A DNA stretch of 64,000 bases. Source: Ruminococcaceae bacterium UBA3903. Lineage in GTDB: Bacteria > Bacillota > Clostridia > Oscillospirales > Acutalibacteraceae. The notes under the pieces were generated by a model that was not told the origin of the DNA, did not search any database, and worked only from the letters and a program-made list of their open reading frames with translations. Positions 44,752 through 54,041 of this stretch are shown piece after piece (the first letter of the stretch is position 1; the number at the start of each line of letters is the position of its first letter). Location of the stretch: assembly GCA_002391625.1 (NCBI GenBank), contig DGFJ01000033.1, forward strand, positions 22,827 through 86,826, given 5' to 3'. The translations under genes were made by a program, and so were the position numbers.

Positions 44752-44866
44752 TTTTGTCAATCCTCTCTGCTTAGTTATATTTTATTATAAGTAGAAGTTT
44801 TAATAATTATCAATAAAATTCCCCCGTATTTACGGTTACAGAATTTATTCATGTTCAGTCCCTATT

Positions 44867-46036
44867 TTATAGACATTTGGCTAGTATTGCAAGTCCTTTG
44901 TCAATATCCTCATAGGTAATTGTTAGCGGTGGCAAAAGCCGCAGAACATTTTTCGCTGTTAATACCAGCAAACCATTTTCTGCACATTTTGTCGCAACCT
45001 CTTTTGCATTATCCTTCTTTAGAACTATACCTATCATCATGCCCATACCACGAACAGCTTCAACCTGCTCCATAGCATTAAGCTTTTTAAAAAAATAATC
45101 GCCCTTTTCGTTTACAGCATTTAAAAACTTGTCATCTGCCACCCTGTTAAGTACCTCTAACGCGCCGGCACAGGCTATTGGGTTTCCACCATATGTAGTA
45201 CCATGAGTTCCAGCTGTCAGCACATCACCTAATTTTTCTGTACATAAGCACGCTCCCATTGGCAAGCCACCACCAATGCCCTTGGCAGCTGTAATAATAT
45301 CGGGCTTAATACCATAATTTTCGTAACAAAACAGCTTGCCTGTACGTCCTACCCCCGTTTGAACCTCATCAACAATTAGAAGCATATCATTATCATGGCA
45401 ATACTGCTTCAGCTCATTAACAAAGGCTTCCTCTAAAGGACGAACCCCGCTTTCACCTTGAATAAGCTCCACCATAACGGCACAGGTATTTTTAGTAACA
45501 GCTTTTTTTACGCTGTCTATATCGTTAGCAGCCGCAAAGGAAAAGCCCTGTGTAAACGGGAAAAAATAATTATGAAAAGCATCTTGACCAGTAGCAGACA
45601 GGGTTGTAACAGTTCTGCCATGAAAAGAATTGTACAGACATACAATCTCTGTGCGTTCCTTGCCGTATTTGTCAAAGCTATATTTTCTTGCCAGCTTAAT
45701 AGCACATTCGTTGGCCTCAGCACCGCTGTTAGAAAAAAACATTTTACTGTACCCTGTTAAATTACACAGCTTCTTAGCCACCTGTGTTTGTAATGGGCTG
45801 TAATACAGGTTTGACATATGCTGTAATGCTTTCGCCTGATTAGACACAGCATTGACCCATCCCTCGTCGCTATAGCCTAGGCAGTTTACGCCAATACCGC
45901 TGGTAAAATCCACATATTCTTTACCGTTTACGTCCCATGCAACGGCATTTTTGCCCTTAACAAGTGCAACGTTAAACCTGCCGTAGGTGTTCATAATATA
46001 TTTGCTGTCGTCATTTTTTACTTCCTCCAGCGTCAT
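44867..46036 (-). CDS. argD: Acetylornithine aminotransferase
   Basis: This PLP-dependent class III aminotransferase forms N-acetylornithine from the semialdehyde. Motifs are FSNSGAEANECAIKLAR near residue 100, the Schiff-base Lys in ITAAKGIGGGLPMG near 248, and GTHGTTYGGNPIAC near 272. The 389-residue length is normal. GGAGG lies seven or eight bases before the ATG. It lies 105 bases ahead of argF and 50 bases after the DUF3592-like gene that interrupts the cluster. Confidence 0.95.
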   Translation of the reverse strand: MTLEEVKNDDSKYIMNTYGRFNVALVKGKNAVAWDVNGKEYVDFTSGIGVNCLGYSDEGWVNAVSNQAKALQHMSNLYYSPLQTQVAKKLCNLTGYSKMFFSNSGAEANECAIKLARKYSFDKYGKERTEIVCLYNSFHGRTVTTLSATGQDAFHNYFFPFTQGFSFAAANDIDSVKKAVTKNTCAVMVELIQGESGVRPLEEAFVNELKQYCHDNDMLLIVDEVQTGVGRTGKLFCYENYGIKPDIITAAKGIGGGLPMGACLCTEKLGDVLTAGTHGTTYGGNPIACAGALEVLNRVADDKFLNAVNEKGDYFFKKLNAMEQVEAVRGMGMMIGIVLKKDNAKEVATKCAENGLLVLTAKNVLRLLPPLTITYEDIDKGLAILAKCL

Positions 46037-46086
46037 TTTAATTCCTCCTGTTTTATATCAATTTTATTTTCTTTGTTTAAGTTAAG

Positions 46087-47010
46087 CTATAATTTTCTTA
46101 TGATGTCAATAGCTGATTGGTCGTTTGCAATAAATATTGTAAGCCAAAATAAAAGCACTGACAACGCCAAAAAAACTATATATCTCACAATTTCTTTTGC
46201 AATGGTACTTCTTCGTATCATTTTCCCGTTTTTCATATTTATATTTATAAGCTGTCTGTTTCCTGTCATAATGGAAAATGTGCCGTCGTAGTCCTTTGTT
46301 ACATAGGTTTTGCCACCGTATTTATACATATACACCATATAAAAACGACGCACATTGTAGGAGTCATAGCGTCTTGATCCTAAACGCCTGTAGACTCTTT
46401 TGATTTCTTTTGTTTCGCCTCGCAGTACAGTACCCTCTGTACGCACCGTGTATGTCATTTTGTCGTATATGATACCACCCATTCCAAAAAAAGCTGTTAA
46501 AAATAAACACACACCTGTTCCCGATAAAGTAAAGGATAATAGATACCTAAGTGCTTCGGTAGGCAAGCTTTTGTCATATTGACCTGTAAATACTAGCATA
46601 GCAAAAATAGCTATGCCAATAACTGCAAAAACGATGTTATCAAATTTGGATTTAAAGCCGCCTCTTGTCAGCACATTGTCGTCGGTAATTTCCCCTGTTT
46701 TTTTGTTTACCAAAAGTGGCAATAAATCGCCTACCTTGTATGTATGCTGTCGAACCACGGTCATTGAACACAGACAGTCGTCATCTTCATATTCTACTGT
46801 CATTTCTCTACCTGTTGCTTCCTGACCATCATCCGGTAATCCATTAAGACTGACAACCCTTGCCGTAACAAATTTGTACTGATGTTTTTTTAGTCGGTCA
46901 TAAATACCGTCTATCATAAAAATAAATGATATAATTAAAACCATAATTGATATACCACTTATACTAACTGAGTAATTCCGCCTTATTCGCAATAATTGTA
47001 ATATATTCAA
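46087..47010 (-). CDS. DUF3592-like membrane protein
   Basis: This 307-residue protein of unknown function has a hydrophobic helix at about residues 20-37, helices in the middle near 125-175 and one near the C-terminus. Between them are extracytoplasmic or cytoplasmic beta-rich parts with the DUF3592-like pattern TARVVSLNG ... TVEYEDDD ... YKVGDLLPLLVN. TTG 47010 follows GAGGG by seven bases and is preferred over the unsupported 37-residue extension from 47121. It sits inside the arginine cluster between argB and argD without a visible metabolic link. Confidence 0.6.
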   Translation of the reverse strand: MNILQLLRIRRNYSVSISGISIMVLIISFIFMIDGIYDRLKKHQYKFVTARVVSLNGLPDDGQEATGREMTVEYEDDDCLCSMTVVRQHTYKVGDLLPLLVNKKTGEITDDNVLTRGGFKSKFDNIVFAVIGIAIFAMLVFTGQYDKSLPTEALRYLLSFTLSGTGVCLFLTAFFGMGGIIYDKMTYTVRTEGTVLRGETKEIKRVYRRLGSRRYDSYNVRRFYMVYMYKYGGKTYVTKDYDGTFSIMTGNRQLININMKNGKMIRRSTIAKEIVRYIVFLALSVLLFWLTIFIANDQSAIDIIRKL

Positions 47011-47246
47011 CTTTATACCCTCACAAATTTTATATTTTAGTGCATAAGTTTGTATATCAAAATTCTTCCTATCACTGTTAATAACACCGTTACAACAGCT
47101 ACTATATTTTGAATTACACATTTTTACAGAGCTACCCCTAGGAGAAGTCTATATCTTATCTATGGTATATAGTGAACCCTCGCTTACAGCAAGCACATCT
47201 GTTATTATAAAGTTATCTTTATATACATATAAATATGAGCACCTCA

Positions 47247-47672
47247 TTACAGCTTGTTGTCAAAGGAGTATACAAACAAATCATTCCTTTGTATAAAGCC
47301 TAGGCTGCTCCAAAAAGCCTGACCTAGGCTGTTGTCCTTATATGTGAAAATGTGAGTTTTATCTATACCGTCTTCTTCTATTCTGGCAATTGCTGTTGTT
47401 GCTAATTTTCGTGCTATACCGTGTCTGCGATATTGTGGCAGCACTGCCATATGGTGTATGAAGCCTCGTCTGCCGTCATGACCTGCTAAAACAGTACCGA
47501 CTATCCTACCAGCCACCACAGCCACCTGACTCATACCCTTATTTCGATTAAGGTAACATGTTATTTCTTTTTTATCATCAGCCTTTGACAATGCTCTTTT
47601 AGATGTTATCTGCCACATAGCAAATATTTCCTCATAGTCCTGTATGATCATTTCTTTTATTTGTACTTCCAC
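47247..47672 (-). CDS. GNAT N-acetyltransferase inside the arginine cluster
   Basis: This 141-residue GNAT protein resembles the YpeA group, with acetyl-CoA motif VLPQYRRHGIARKL near residues 78-91 and GHDGRRGFIHHM near 64-75. It starts with GTG 47672 only 27 bases after argB, so it is probably cotranscribed. Short GNAT proteins can act as N-acetylglutamate synthases in some bacteria, which would suit the location, but ArgJ already supplies that activity. Protein or small-molecule acetylation is equally possible. Confidence 0.85.
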   Translation of the reverse strand: MEVQIKEMIIQDYEEIFAMWQITSKRALSKADDKKEITCYLNRNKGMSQVAVVAGRIVGTVLAGHDGRRGFIHHMAVLPQYRRHGIARKLATTAIARIEEDGIDKTHIFTYKDNSLGQAFWSSLGFIQRNDLFVYSFDNKL

Positions 47673-47699
47673 CGTGTCACCTTAATTCATAGTTTATTT

Positions 47700-48557
47700 T
47701 TAATAAAACATTGTTCCTATACCTTCATCAGAAAACAGCTCTATTAATATAGAATGCTCTATTCTGCCATCTATTATATGAGCACGTTTTACGCCTTGAC
47801 GTACCGCCTCAACACAACAGTCTATTTTTGGTATCATACCACCGCTGATTATTTTTTCTTTTTTTAACATTGGTACCTCGCTAACGTTCACGACAGGAAT
47901 TAAAGTGTCCTCGTTATCTCGGTCACGCAGCAGCCCCCTAATATCTGTCATTAGTATTAGCTTACACGCACCTAGCTTAGCAGCTATTTGGGCGGCGGCA
48001 ACATCTGCATTAATGTTGTAAACCTCACCCTTATACCCCCCTGCTATGGTTGCAATGATGGGAACATAGCCCTGTGTTATAGCGTCGGTAATACAGCCGG
48101 TGTTAACCTCTGTTATTTCCCCCACATAACCTAGGTCATCAGCAGTTATCAGCTTTTCCGCCATTAGCATACGTGCGTCTAAGCCACATAACCCCATCGC
48201 CCTGCCACTATGCTCCTCTAGGTTTTGGACCAGCCCCTTGTTAACCTTACCTGCCAACACCATTTGGACAATATCCATTGTTTCCTTGTCAGTTACTCTC
48301 ATTCCATTAATAAACCGACTTTCCTTGCCCACCTTATCCAGCATTTGGTTTATTTCTGGTCCGCCACCATGTACTAAAACAACATTTACACCTACTAACT
48401 GCATTAGCACAATGTCGCTCATAACTGCACTTTTTAGCTTTGGGCTTATCATAGCATTACCGCCGTATTTTACAACGATTGTTTGTCCTGCATATTTTTG
48501 AATATATGGCAATGCCTGTATAAGCACCTGAGCTCTTTCCTCGTTGGATATTTCCAT
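47700..48557 (-). CDS. argB: Acetylglutamate kinase
   Basis: ArgB phosphorylates N-acetylglutamate in the second step of arginine synthesis and is often the arginine feedback target. Motifs are VVKYGGNAM near residue 28, LVHGGGPEINQML near 60 and the GGMIPKIDCC region near 240. ATG 48557 follows GGAG by nine bases and is preferred to ATG 48572, which has no ribosome site; the protein then has 285 residues. It follows argJ by about 67 bases. Confidence 0.95.
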   Translation of the reverse strand: MEISNEERAQVLIQALPYIQKYAGQTIVVKYGGNAMISPKLKSAVMSDIVLMQLVGVNVVLVHGGGPEINQMLDKVGKESRFINGMRVTDKETMDIVQMVLAGKVNKGLVQNLEEHSGRAMGLCGLDARMLMAEKLITADDLGYVGEITEVNTGCITDAITQGYVPIIATIAGGYKGEVYNINADVAAAQIAAKLGACKLILMTDIRGLLRDRDNEDTLIPVVNVSEVPMLKKEKIISGGMIPKIDCCVEAVRQGVKRAHIIDGRIEHSILIELFSDEGIGTMFY

Positions 48558-48624
48558 TTTGTCATTCTCCATTTCGACGCTTAGTTTTTAATTTTTATTT
48601 TAGCAACAGTGCATTATTAAAAAA

Positions 48625-49845
48625 TCAAGTTCTATAATCTCCATTAATTTTTACATACTCATATGTTAGGTCACAGCCATAGGCGGTTGCCTTACCGTCA
48701 CCGTCATTTAAATTAATATTAATATTAATTTCTTTTTCACCTAAAACTGTTTTTGCAATGTCTTCACTAAATTCTATACCAGCACCATTTTTACACACCT
48801 CTACGGTACCCTTGGCGGAAACAAAGGCAACATCTACCTTGTTTATATTAACATCACATCCGCTATAACCGATAGCGCACAGCACACGTCCCCAGTTAGC
48901 GTCCTCACCAAACATTGCGGCCTTTAACAGGCTAGAGCATATAACGCTTTTGGCAACACCCTTAGCATCCTGTGTTGATTTAGCGTTAATGACATTACAC
49001 AGCAATAGCTTCGTAGCGCCCTCGCCGTCACCTGCCAGCTTTTTAGCCAAGCCTTGGCAAACTGCTGTTAAGCCTTGAACAAACAAGGTGTAGTCACGGT
49101 TTTTTTCTGTAATCTCCTTGTTGCCAGCCTTACCCGATGCCATAATTGCTAGGGTATCATTGGTAGAGGTGTCACCGTCTACACTAATCATGTTAAAGGT
49201 GTCGCCCACAACATCATTTAATGCTTGTTGCAGCATATGTGACGATATGGCAGCATCTGTAGTAATAAAGCTAAGCATGGTTGCCATATTTATGTGTATC
49301 ATACCACTGCCCTTGGCTATACCACCTAACGTTACAGTTTTTCCATCAATTTCCAGCTGAACAGCAACCTCTTTTTTTATAGTATCAGTTGTCATAATGG
49401 CTTCCGCTGCGTCTGTGCCACCGTGCTTTGTCAATATATCAGCCAAGGCTTGTGCCTTATTTTGAATAGGCTCTATTGGTAGCACCTGACCTATTACACC
49501 TGTTGATGCTACTATAACATCATCAGCCTTAATATTTAGCACCCTTCCAGCTATTTCACACATTGCCTCTGCCTTTTCCTCACCATCAGCGTTACAGGTG
49601 TTTGCGTTACCGCTGTTGGCGATAATAGCCTGTGCTGTACCATTGGATATATTTTTCTTTGTTACCAGTATAGGCGCACCCTTTACTAAATTTTGGGTAT
49701 AAACCCCAGCAACAGTGCAAGGTGTGTCGCAATATATCATTGCTAAATCTTTTTTTGTTTTATTATTTGGTTTTATAGAACAGCAAATACCACCTGCGGT
49801 AAAGCCCTGTGGTGCTGTAACAGAACCATCTATATATTTTATCAT
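48625..49845 (-). CDS. argJ: Bifunctional glutamate N-acetyltransferase/amino-acid acetyltransferase
   Basis: ArgJ moves the acetyl group from N-acetylornithine to glutamate and often also uses acetyl-CoA. The precursor cuts itself before a Thr in the motif NMATML near residue 190, preceded by IAKGSGMIH, and both are intact. The 406-residue length is typical. GGGGAG lies eight to nine bases before the ATG. Presence of ArgJ makes separate argA and argE unnecessary. It lies between argC and argB. Confidence 0.96.
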   Translation of the reverse strand: MIKYIDGSVTAPQGFTAGGICCSIKPNNKTKKDLAMIYCDTPCTVAGVYTQNLVKGAPILVTKKNISNGTAQAIIANSGNANTCNADGEEKAEAMCEIAGRVLNIKADDVIVASTGVIGQVLPIEPIQNKAQALADILTKHGGTDAAEAIMTTDTIKKEVAVQLEIDGKTVTLGGIAKGSGMIHINMATMLSFITTDAAISSHMLQQALNDVVGDTFNMISVDGDTSTNDTLAIMASGKAGNKEITEKNRDYTLFVQGLTAVCQGLAKKLAGDGEGATKLLLCNVINAKSTQDAKGVAKSVICSSLLKAAMFGEDANWGRVLCAIGYSGCDVNINKVDVAFVSAKGTVEVCKNGAGIEFSEDIAKTVLGEKEINININLNDGDGKATAYGCDLTYEYVKINGDYRT

Positions 49846-49934
49846 TATTTTGTTCTCCCCTTAGAATGTGGGTGGTAAATAGGGTAACAGCCTTCACTCA
49901 TATTTTTGTTGCTTACTTTCTCACCACCAAGCAA

Positions 49935-50972
49935 TTAAAACGCTGGCGGAATAATATCTAAGCCTGTTTTTTCGTCTAGGTTAAATAGAATATTCATATT
50001 TTGTATTGCTTGACCTGCCGCACCCTTAACCATATTATCTATGGCTGACACAGCTATAAATGTTCCTGTACGGCTGTCAGTATGCAATGATATATCACAA
50101 AAATTAGAATATTTAATGTTGTGAATATCCGCTGCTACACCCTGTGGCAATAAACGTACAAAATATTCGTCCTTGTAAAAATCCTCATATGCCTTGCGTA
50201 TTTGTTCATCTGTAACACCGTCCTTCAGACGTGCATAGCAGGTTGATAAAATACCTCTGTTAACAGGTAAAAGATGAGGTACAAAGGTAATTTTAACGCT
50301 CTCATTTGCAAGATGAGATAACGTTTGCTCTATCTCTGGGGTGTGTCTGTGACAGGCAACCTTATATGGATGAAAGCCCTCGTTTAAATCTGTAAAATGT
50401 GCATTTTGTGACAATCCACGCCCTGCACCAGTAGCACCGCTTTTACAGTCAGCAATAATTCCAACAATCTCTACCAAGCCGTTAACAACAGCAGGTGCTA
50501 AAGCTAAAGGGACGCCTGTTGTATAGCAACCAGGATTTGCAATGGTTTTTTTACCCTTTATCTGCGTTCTGAACAGCTCTGGCAGGGCATATACAGACTT
50601 AGCGTGCAGCTCCTTGTCCTTATATTCTCCGCCATACCATTCCTTGTAGTCTTCTTCGCTTTCTAAACGAAAATCAGCTCCTAGGTCAATAAAGATTTTA
50701 TCCTTATCAAAGCATTCCTTGGCTAGGTCTTGGGACAAGCCATGTGGCAATGCAGCAAATATAACATCACTTTTATCCACCACGGTATCAGCCTTTTCAC
50801 ATATCATGTCATTTAGAAAAATGTATGATGGGTACACCGCACTTAAAGCCTTACCCTCAAAGCTTACAGAGCTTATTGCCGCTACCTCTGCCTGTGGGTG
50901 AGATGTTATTAATCGTACCAGCTCTGCCCCTGCATAGCCAGTAGCGCCTATAATACCAACTTTTATTTTCAT
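49935..50972 (-). CDS. argC: N-acetyl-gamma-glutamyl-phosphate reductase
   Basis: ArgC reduces acetylglutamyl phosphate with NADPH. The nucleotide site is GIIGATGYAGAELVRL at residues 5-20, and the catalytic Cys is in ANPGCYTTG near 147. ATG 50972 lies nine bases after AAAGGA and five bases after the argH stop; the frame extending to 51068 overlaps argH and is rejected. The protein has 345 residues, as usual for the family. Confidence 0.96.
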   Translation of the reverse strand: MKIKVGIIGATGYAGAELVRLITSHPQAEVAAISSVSFEGKALSAVYPSYIFLNDMICEKADTVVDKSDVIFAALPHGLSQDLAKECFDKDKIFIDLGADFRLESEEDYKEWYGGEYKDKELHAKSVYALPELFRTQIKGKKTIANPGCYTTGVPLALAPAVVNGLVEIVGIIADCKSGATGAGRGLSQNAHFTDLNEGFHPYKVACHRHTPEIEQTLSHLANESVKITFVPHLLPVNRGILSTCYARLKDGVTDEQIRKAYEDFYKDEYFVRLLPQGVAADIHNIKYSNFCDISLHTDSRTGTFIAVSAIDNMVKGAAGQAIQNMNILFNLDEKTGLDIIPPAF

Positions 50973-50977
50973 CGTTA

Positions 50978-52351
50978 TCAATCCTTTATAATTTCCTTTA
51001 TTCTGTTCACCTGTGCAGCTACATTTTCTGGTGCTGGCCCACCATACGCCTTTCTTTCCATAGCACATCTGTCTAGTGAAATAGCGTCATATACACCATC
51101 ATCAAAAACATCGCACACAGCCTTATATTCTGCCATTGGTAAGGTTTCCAAGGTTAAGCCCTTGTCTATACATAAGGCAACCAGCTCACCTGTTGCTTTA
51201 TAAGCGTCCCTAAAGGGCAGACCCTTTTTCACCAAATAATCTGCACAGTCAGTGGCGTTTATAAATCCACCGGCTGCTGCCTTCCTCATGTTCTCTGGAA
51301 TAAGCTTCATGGTATCAAGCATAGGGGTAAAAGCAGTTAAACACATTTTTACTGTGTCAACAGCATCAAAGATAGCCTCCTTGTCCTCCTGCATATCCTT
51401 ATTATACGCTAACGCAATACCCTTCATAACTGTTAGCAGGGTTGTAAGGTCACCAAAAACTCTGCCAGATTTGCCACGAACAAGCTCAGCAATATCAGGG
51501 TTTTTCTTTTGCGGCATAATGCTGGAGCCTGTTGAAAAAGCGTCATCTAGCTCAACAAATTTAAACTCCCATGAACACCACATAATAATTTCCTCTGAAA
51601 AACGTGACAAATGCACCATAATTATAGAGAGTACAGAGGCAAGCTCTATACAATAATCTCTGTCAGACACGCCGTCTAGACTGTTGTTTGTCATACCATC
51701 AAAGCCTAACAGCTTAGTGGTGATTGTACGGTCGATAGGATATGTAGTACACGCTAATGCACCGCTGCCCAATGGGTTGGTGTTCATTCGCCTTTGACAA
51801 TCCTGTAATCTGGACAAATCTCTTAGCAGCATTTCTCCATATGCCAAAACGTGATGACCAAATGTTATAGGCTGTGCCCTTTGCAAATGTGTATAGCCCG
51901 GCATTATTACGTTTGCGTTTGTTTCTGCCTTATTGCATATAACCTCCAGCAAGCCCTTAACCAATGCTATCAGCTCATTAATTTGATTTCTTAAATACAG
52001 CTTAACATCTAAGGCTACTTGGTCGTTTCTGCTGCGGGCGGTATGCAGACGTTTACCCGCATCACCTAGTCTTTTTGTCAGCTCACCCTCAATAAAGGTG
52101 TGTATATCCTCGGCATCCATGTCTATTACAAGGTCACCGTTTTCTATATCCTTTTCTATTTGCTCTAAGCCTTGGCAAATAATGCTTGCTTGGTCTTTAT
52201 CAATAATTCCACATTCGCCCAGCATAGTGGCGTGTGCAATACTGCCCATAATATCTTCCTTAAACATTCTGCTGTCAAAAGATATAGATGAGTTAAAATC
52301 GTTGGTTGTCTTGCTTAGCTCCTTATGGAAACGTCCTGTCCACAGCTTCAA
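50978..52351 (-). CDS. argH: Argininosuccinate lyase
   Basis: ArgH splits argininosuccinate to arginine and fumarate. The superfamily signature GSSIMPQKKNPD is near residue 277, and TARSRNDQVALD near 106 and GYTHLQRAQP near 155 are active-site motifs. The longest reading starts at GTG 52360, but that codon lies in the ribosome site GAGGTG; TTG 52351, six bases after it, gives the usual MKLWTGRF start and 457 residues. It follows argG by 165 bases containing two hairpins without U-tracts. Confidence 0.95.
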   Translation of the reverse strand: MKLWTGRFHKELSKTTNDFNSSISFDSRMFKEDIMGSIAHATMLGECGIIDKDQASIICQGLEQIEKDIENGDLVIDMDAEDIHTFIEGELTKRLGDAGKRLHTARSRNDQVALDVKLYLRNQINELIALVKGLLEVICNKAETNANVIMPGYTHLQRAQPITFGHHVLAYGEMLLRDLSRLQDCQRRMNTNPLGSGALACTTYPIDRTITTKLLGFDGMTNNSLDGVSDRDYCIELASVLSIIMVHLSRFSEEIIMWCSWEFKFVELDDAFSTGSSIMPQKKNPDIAELVRGKSGRVFGDLTTLLTVMKGIALAYNKDMQEDKEAIFDAVDTVKMCLTAFTPMLDTMKLIPENMRKAAAGGFINATDCADYLVKKGLPFRDAYKATGELVALCIDKGLTLETLPMAEYKAVCDVFDDGVYDAISLDRCAMERKAYGGPAPENVAAQVNRIKEIIKD

Positions 52352-52446
52352 ATTAAACACCTCATAAAATCAATATATGGGTATATGCACCCAAATCACT
52401 AATAAAACCCCAACATATAGGGTTAACATATTCTTAAATGGTTAGT

Positions 52447-52474
52447 GGGGCGGATATATTAACACATCCGCCCC
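52447..52474 (-). other. Intercistronic hairpin between argG and argH
   Basis: Perfect G+C-rich 9-bp arms GGGGCGGAT and ATCCGCCCC close a 10-base loop. No T-tract follows on either strand, so an RNA-stability or processing hairpin is more likely than a terminator. A smaller TGGGT-ACCCA stem lies nearby at about 52378-52392. Confidence 0.6.
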
Positions 52475-52516
52475 ATATAGTAAACAAATATAAACTTTAC
52501 CCTGTACAGCAGCTCT

Positions 52517-53746
52517 TTATTTGATTAAGCCCTTTTGAGCTCTTACCTTAATTGGCAAGCCAAATAAGTTGATAAATCCTGCTGAATCGTTTTGGTCGTA
52601 AACCTCATCCTCATCAAATGTAGCAATTTCCTCATCATACAGTGAATATGGAGAAGTAGTGCCTGCGTCAATAATGTTGCCCTTGTACAATTTTAGCTTT
52701 ACGTCACCTGTTACAGTTTGCTGTGTGCTGTCAACAAAGGCAGATATAGCCTCTCTTAGTGGTGTGTACCACTGACCATAATATACAAGCTCAGCAAAGC
52801 GGTTAGCAACAACCTCTTTGTAGTGCTGTGTATCTCTGTCTAGGCAAAGCTCCTCTAGCTTAGCGTGAGCAGCATATAGGATAGTACCGCCTGGTGTTTC
52901 ATAAACACCACGTGCTTTCATACCTACCAGTCTGTTTTCAACAATGTCTGTTAGGCCTACACCGTTTTCGCCGCCAATTTTGTTTAACAGCTTAATCATC
53001 TCAACGCCGTCCATTTTTTTGCCGTCAACAGCTACAGGCGTACCCTTGTCAAATGTAATTGTAACGTAGGTTGGCTTGTCAGGTGCCATCTCTGGTGATA
53101 CACCCATCTCTAAAAAGCCCTCTTTATTGTACATTGGCTCGTTTGCAGGATCCTCTAGGTCCAGACCCTCGTGTGACAAATGCCATAGGTTTTTGTCCTT
53201 TGAGTAGTTTGTTTCTCTGTTTATCTTTAGTGGAATGTTGTGCTTTTCAGCATATTCAATTTCGTCTTCTCTTGATTTAAACTCCCATGTTCTCCAAGGG
53301 GCAATAATAGCCATATCTGGTGCATATGCTTTAATTGCCAGCTCAAAACGAACCTGGTCGTTACCCTTGCCTGTGCAGCCATGACATATAGCGTCTGCAC
53401 CCTCTGCCTTTGCAATCTCTACTAATCTTTTAGCGATAATTGGTCTTGCAAAAGAAGTTCCTAATAAATATTTGCCCTCGTAAACGGCACCGGCTTTTAT
53501 TGTTGGGAAAACATATTCCTCTACAAACTCTTTGTTTAAATCCTCAATATACAGCTTAGATGCACCAGTTGCTATTGCCTTTTCCTCTAGCCCGTCAAGC
53601 TCTGTACCTTGACCAACATCACCAGAAACAGCAATAACCTCACAATTATTGTAGTTTTCCTTTAACCAAGGAATAATAATAGATGTATCTAATCCGCCAG
53701 AGTAAGCAAGAACAACTTTTTTAATTTCTTTTTGTTTTTTAGCCAT
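52517..53746 (-). CDS. argG: Argininosuccinate synthase
   Basis: ArgG joins citrulline and aspartate using ATP. The ATP-pyrophosphatase motif AYSGGLDTS is at residues 14-22; the 409-residue length and the CHGCTGKGNDQVRFE motif near 118 are typical. GGAGGG lies about eight bases before the ATG. It leads the arginine cluster behind a good promoter and an ArgR-like box. The cluster order on the minus strand is G, H, C, J, B, then D and F. Confidence 0.97.
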   Translation of the reverse strand: MAKKQKEIKKVVLAYSGGLDTSIIIPWLKENYNNCEVIAVSGDVGQGTELDGLEEKAIATGASKLYIEDLNKEFVEEYVFPTIKAGAVYEGKYLLGTSFARPIIAKRLVEIAKAEGADAICHGCTGKGNDQVRFELAIKAYAPDMAIIAPWRTWEFKSREDEIEYAEKHNIPLKINRETNYSKDKNLWHLSHEGLDLEDPANEPMYNKEGFLEMGVSPEMAPDKPTYVTITFDKGTPVAVDGKKMDGVEMIKLLNKIGGENGVGLTDIVENRLVGMKARGVYETPGGTILYAAHAKLEELCLDRDTQHYKEVVANRFAELVYYGQWYTPLREAISAFVDSTQQTVTGDVKLKLYKGNIIDAGTTSPYSLYDEEIATFDEDEVYDQNDSAGFINLFGLPIKVRAQKGLIK

Positions 53747-53807
53747 AGTAAAAGCCCTCCAATAAATATTTATTTAAAATTTTTTTGTGATTTATCTGAT
53801 AATCCAT

Positions 53808-53835
53808 ATTATACACCACTTATACAAAAAATCAA
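53808..53835 (-). promoter_or_regulatory. argG promoter
   Basis: On the minus strand TTGATT (53830-53835) and TATAAT (53808-53813) are 16 bases apart, about 60 bases ahead of the start codon. It lies in the 363-base gap 53747-54109, which holds no coding sequence that I can support but has promoters in both directions and two ArgR-like boxes. Confidence 0.72.
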
Positions 53836-53843
53836 GGTTTTTG

Positions 53844-53857
53844 TGTATAATTATTCA
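53844..53857. promoter_or_regulatory. ArgR-like box next to the argG promoter
   Basis: TGTATAATTATTCA fits the general ARG-box pattern TGnAT-WWWW-ATnCA exactly. It lies nine bases upstream of the argG -35 box. Confidence 0.55.
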
Positions 53858-54012
53858 ACCAGCTATGTTTTTGTATGATTAACCAATTATTATCAGCTGT
53901 TTATTTTATAATATGTTCATATTCTACTGGGATATTGAGGGATATTTACATAATATTCAATTAAATGTCAGCCTTACCATGCTGTTCTCCTATTCATTAT
54001 TCTATGAATAAG

Positions 54013-54026
54013 TGTATAATTATGCA
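54013..54026. promoter_or_regulatory. Second ArgR-like box
   Basis: TGTATAATTATGCA also fits the ARG-box pattern exactly and differs from the first box at one base. It lies 169 bases from it and just ahead of the flavin-reductase promoter, amid further TATTCA/TGAATA half-sites. Confidence 0.45.
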
Positions 54027-54041
54027 TATATTCATAGCTTA

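Noticed and set aside
44796..44850. ArgR box ahead of argF
   Set aside because: CATGAATAAATTCT on the minus strand resembles a box but is two bases short between the half-sites.
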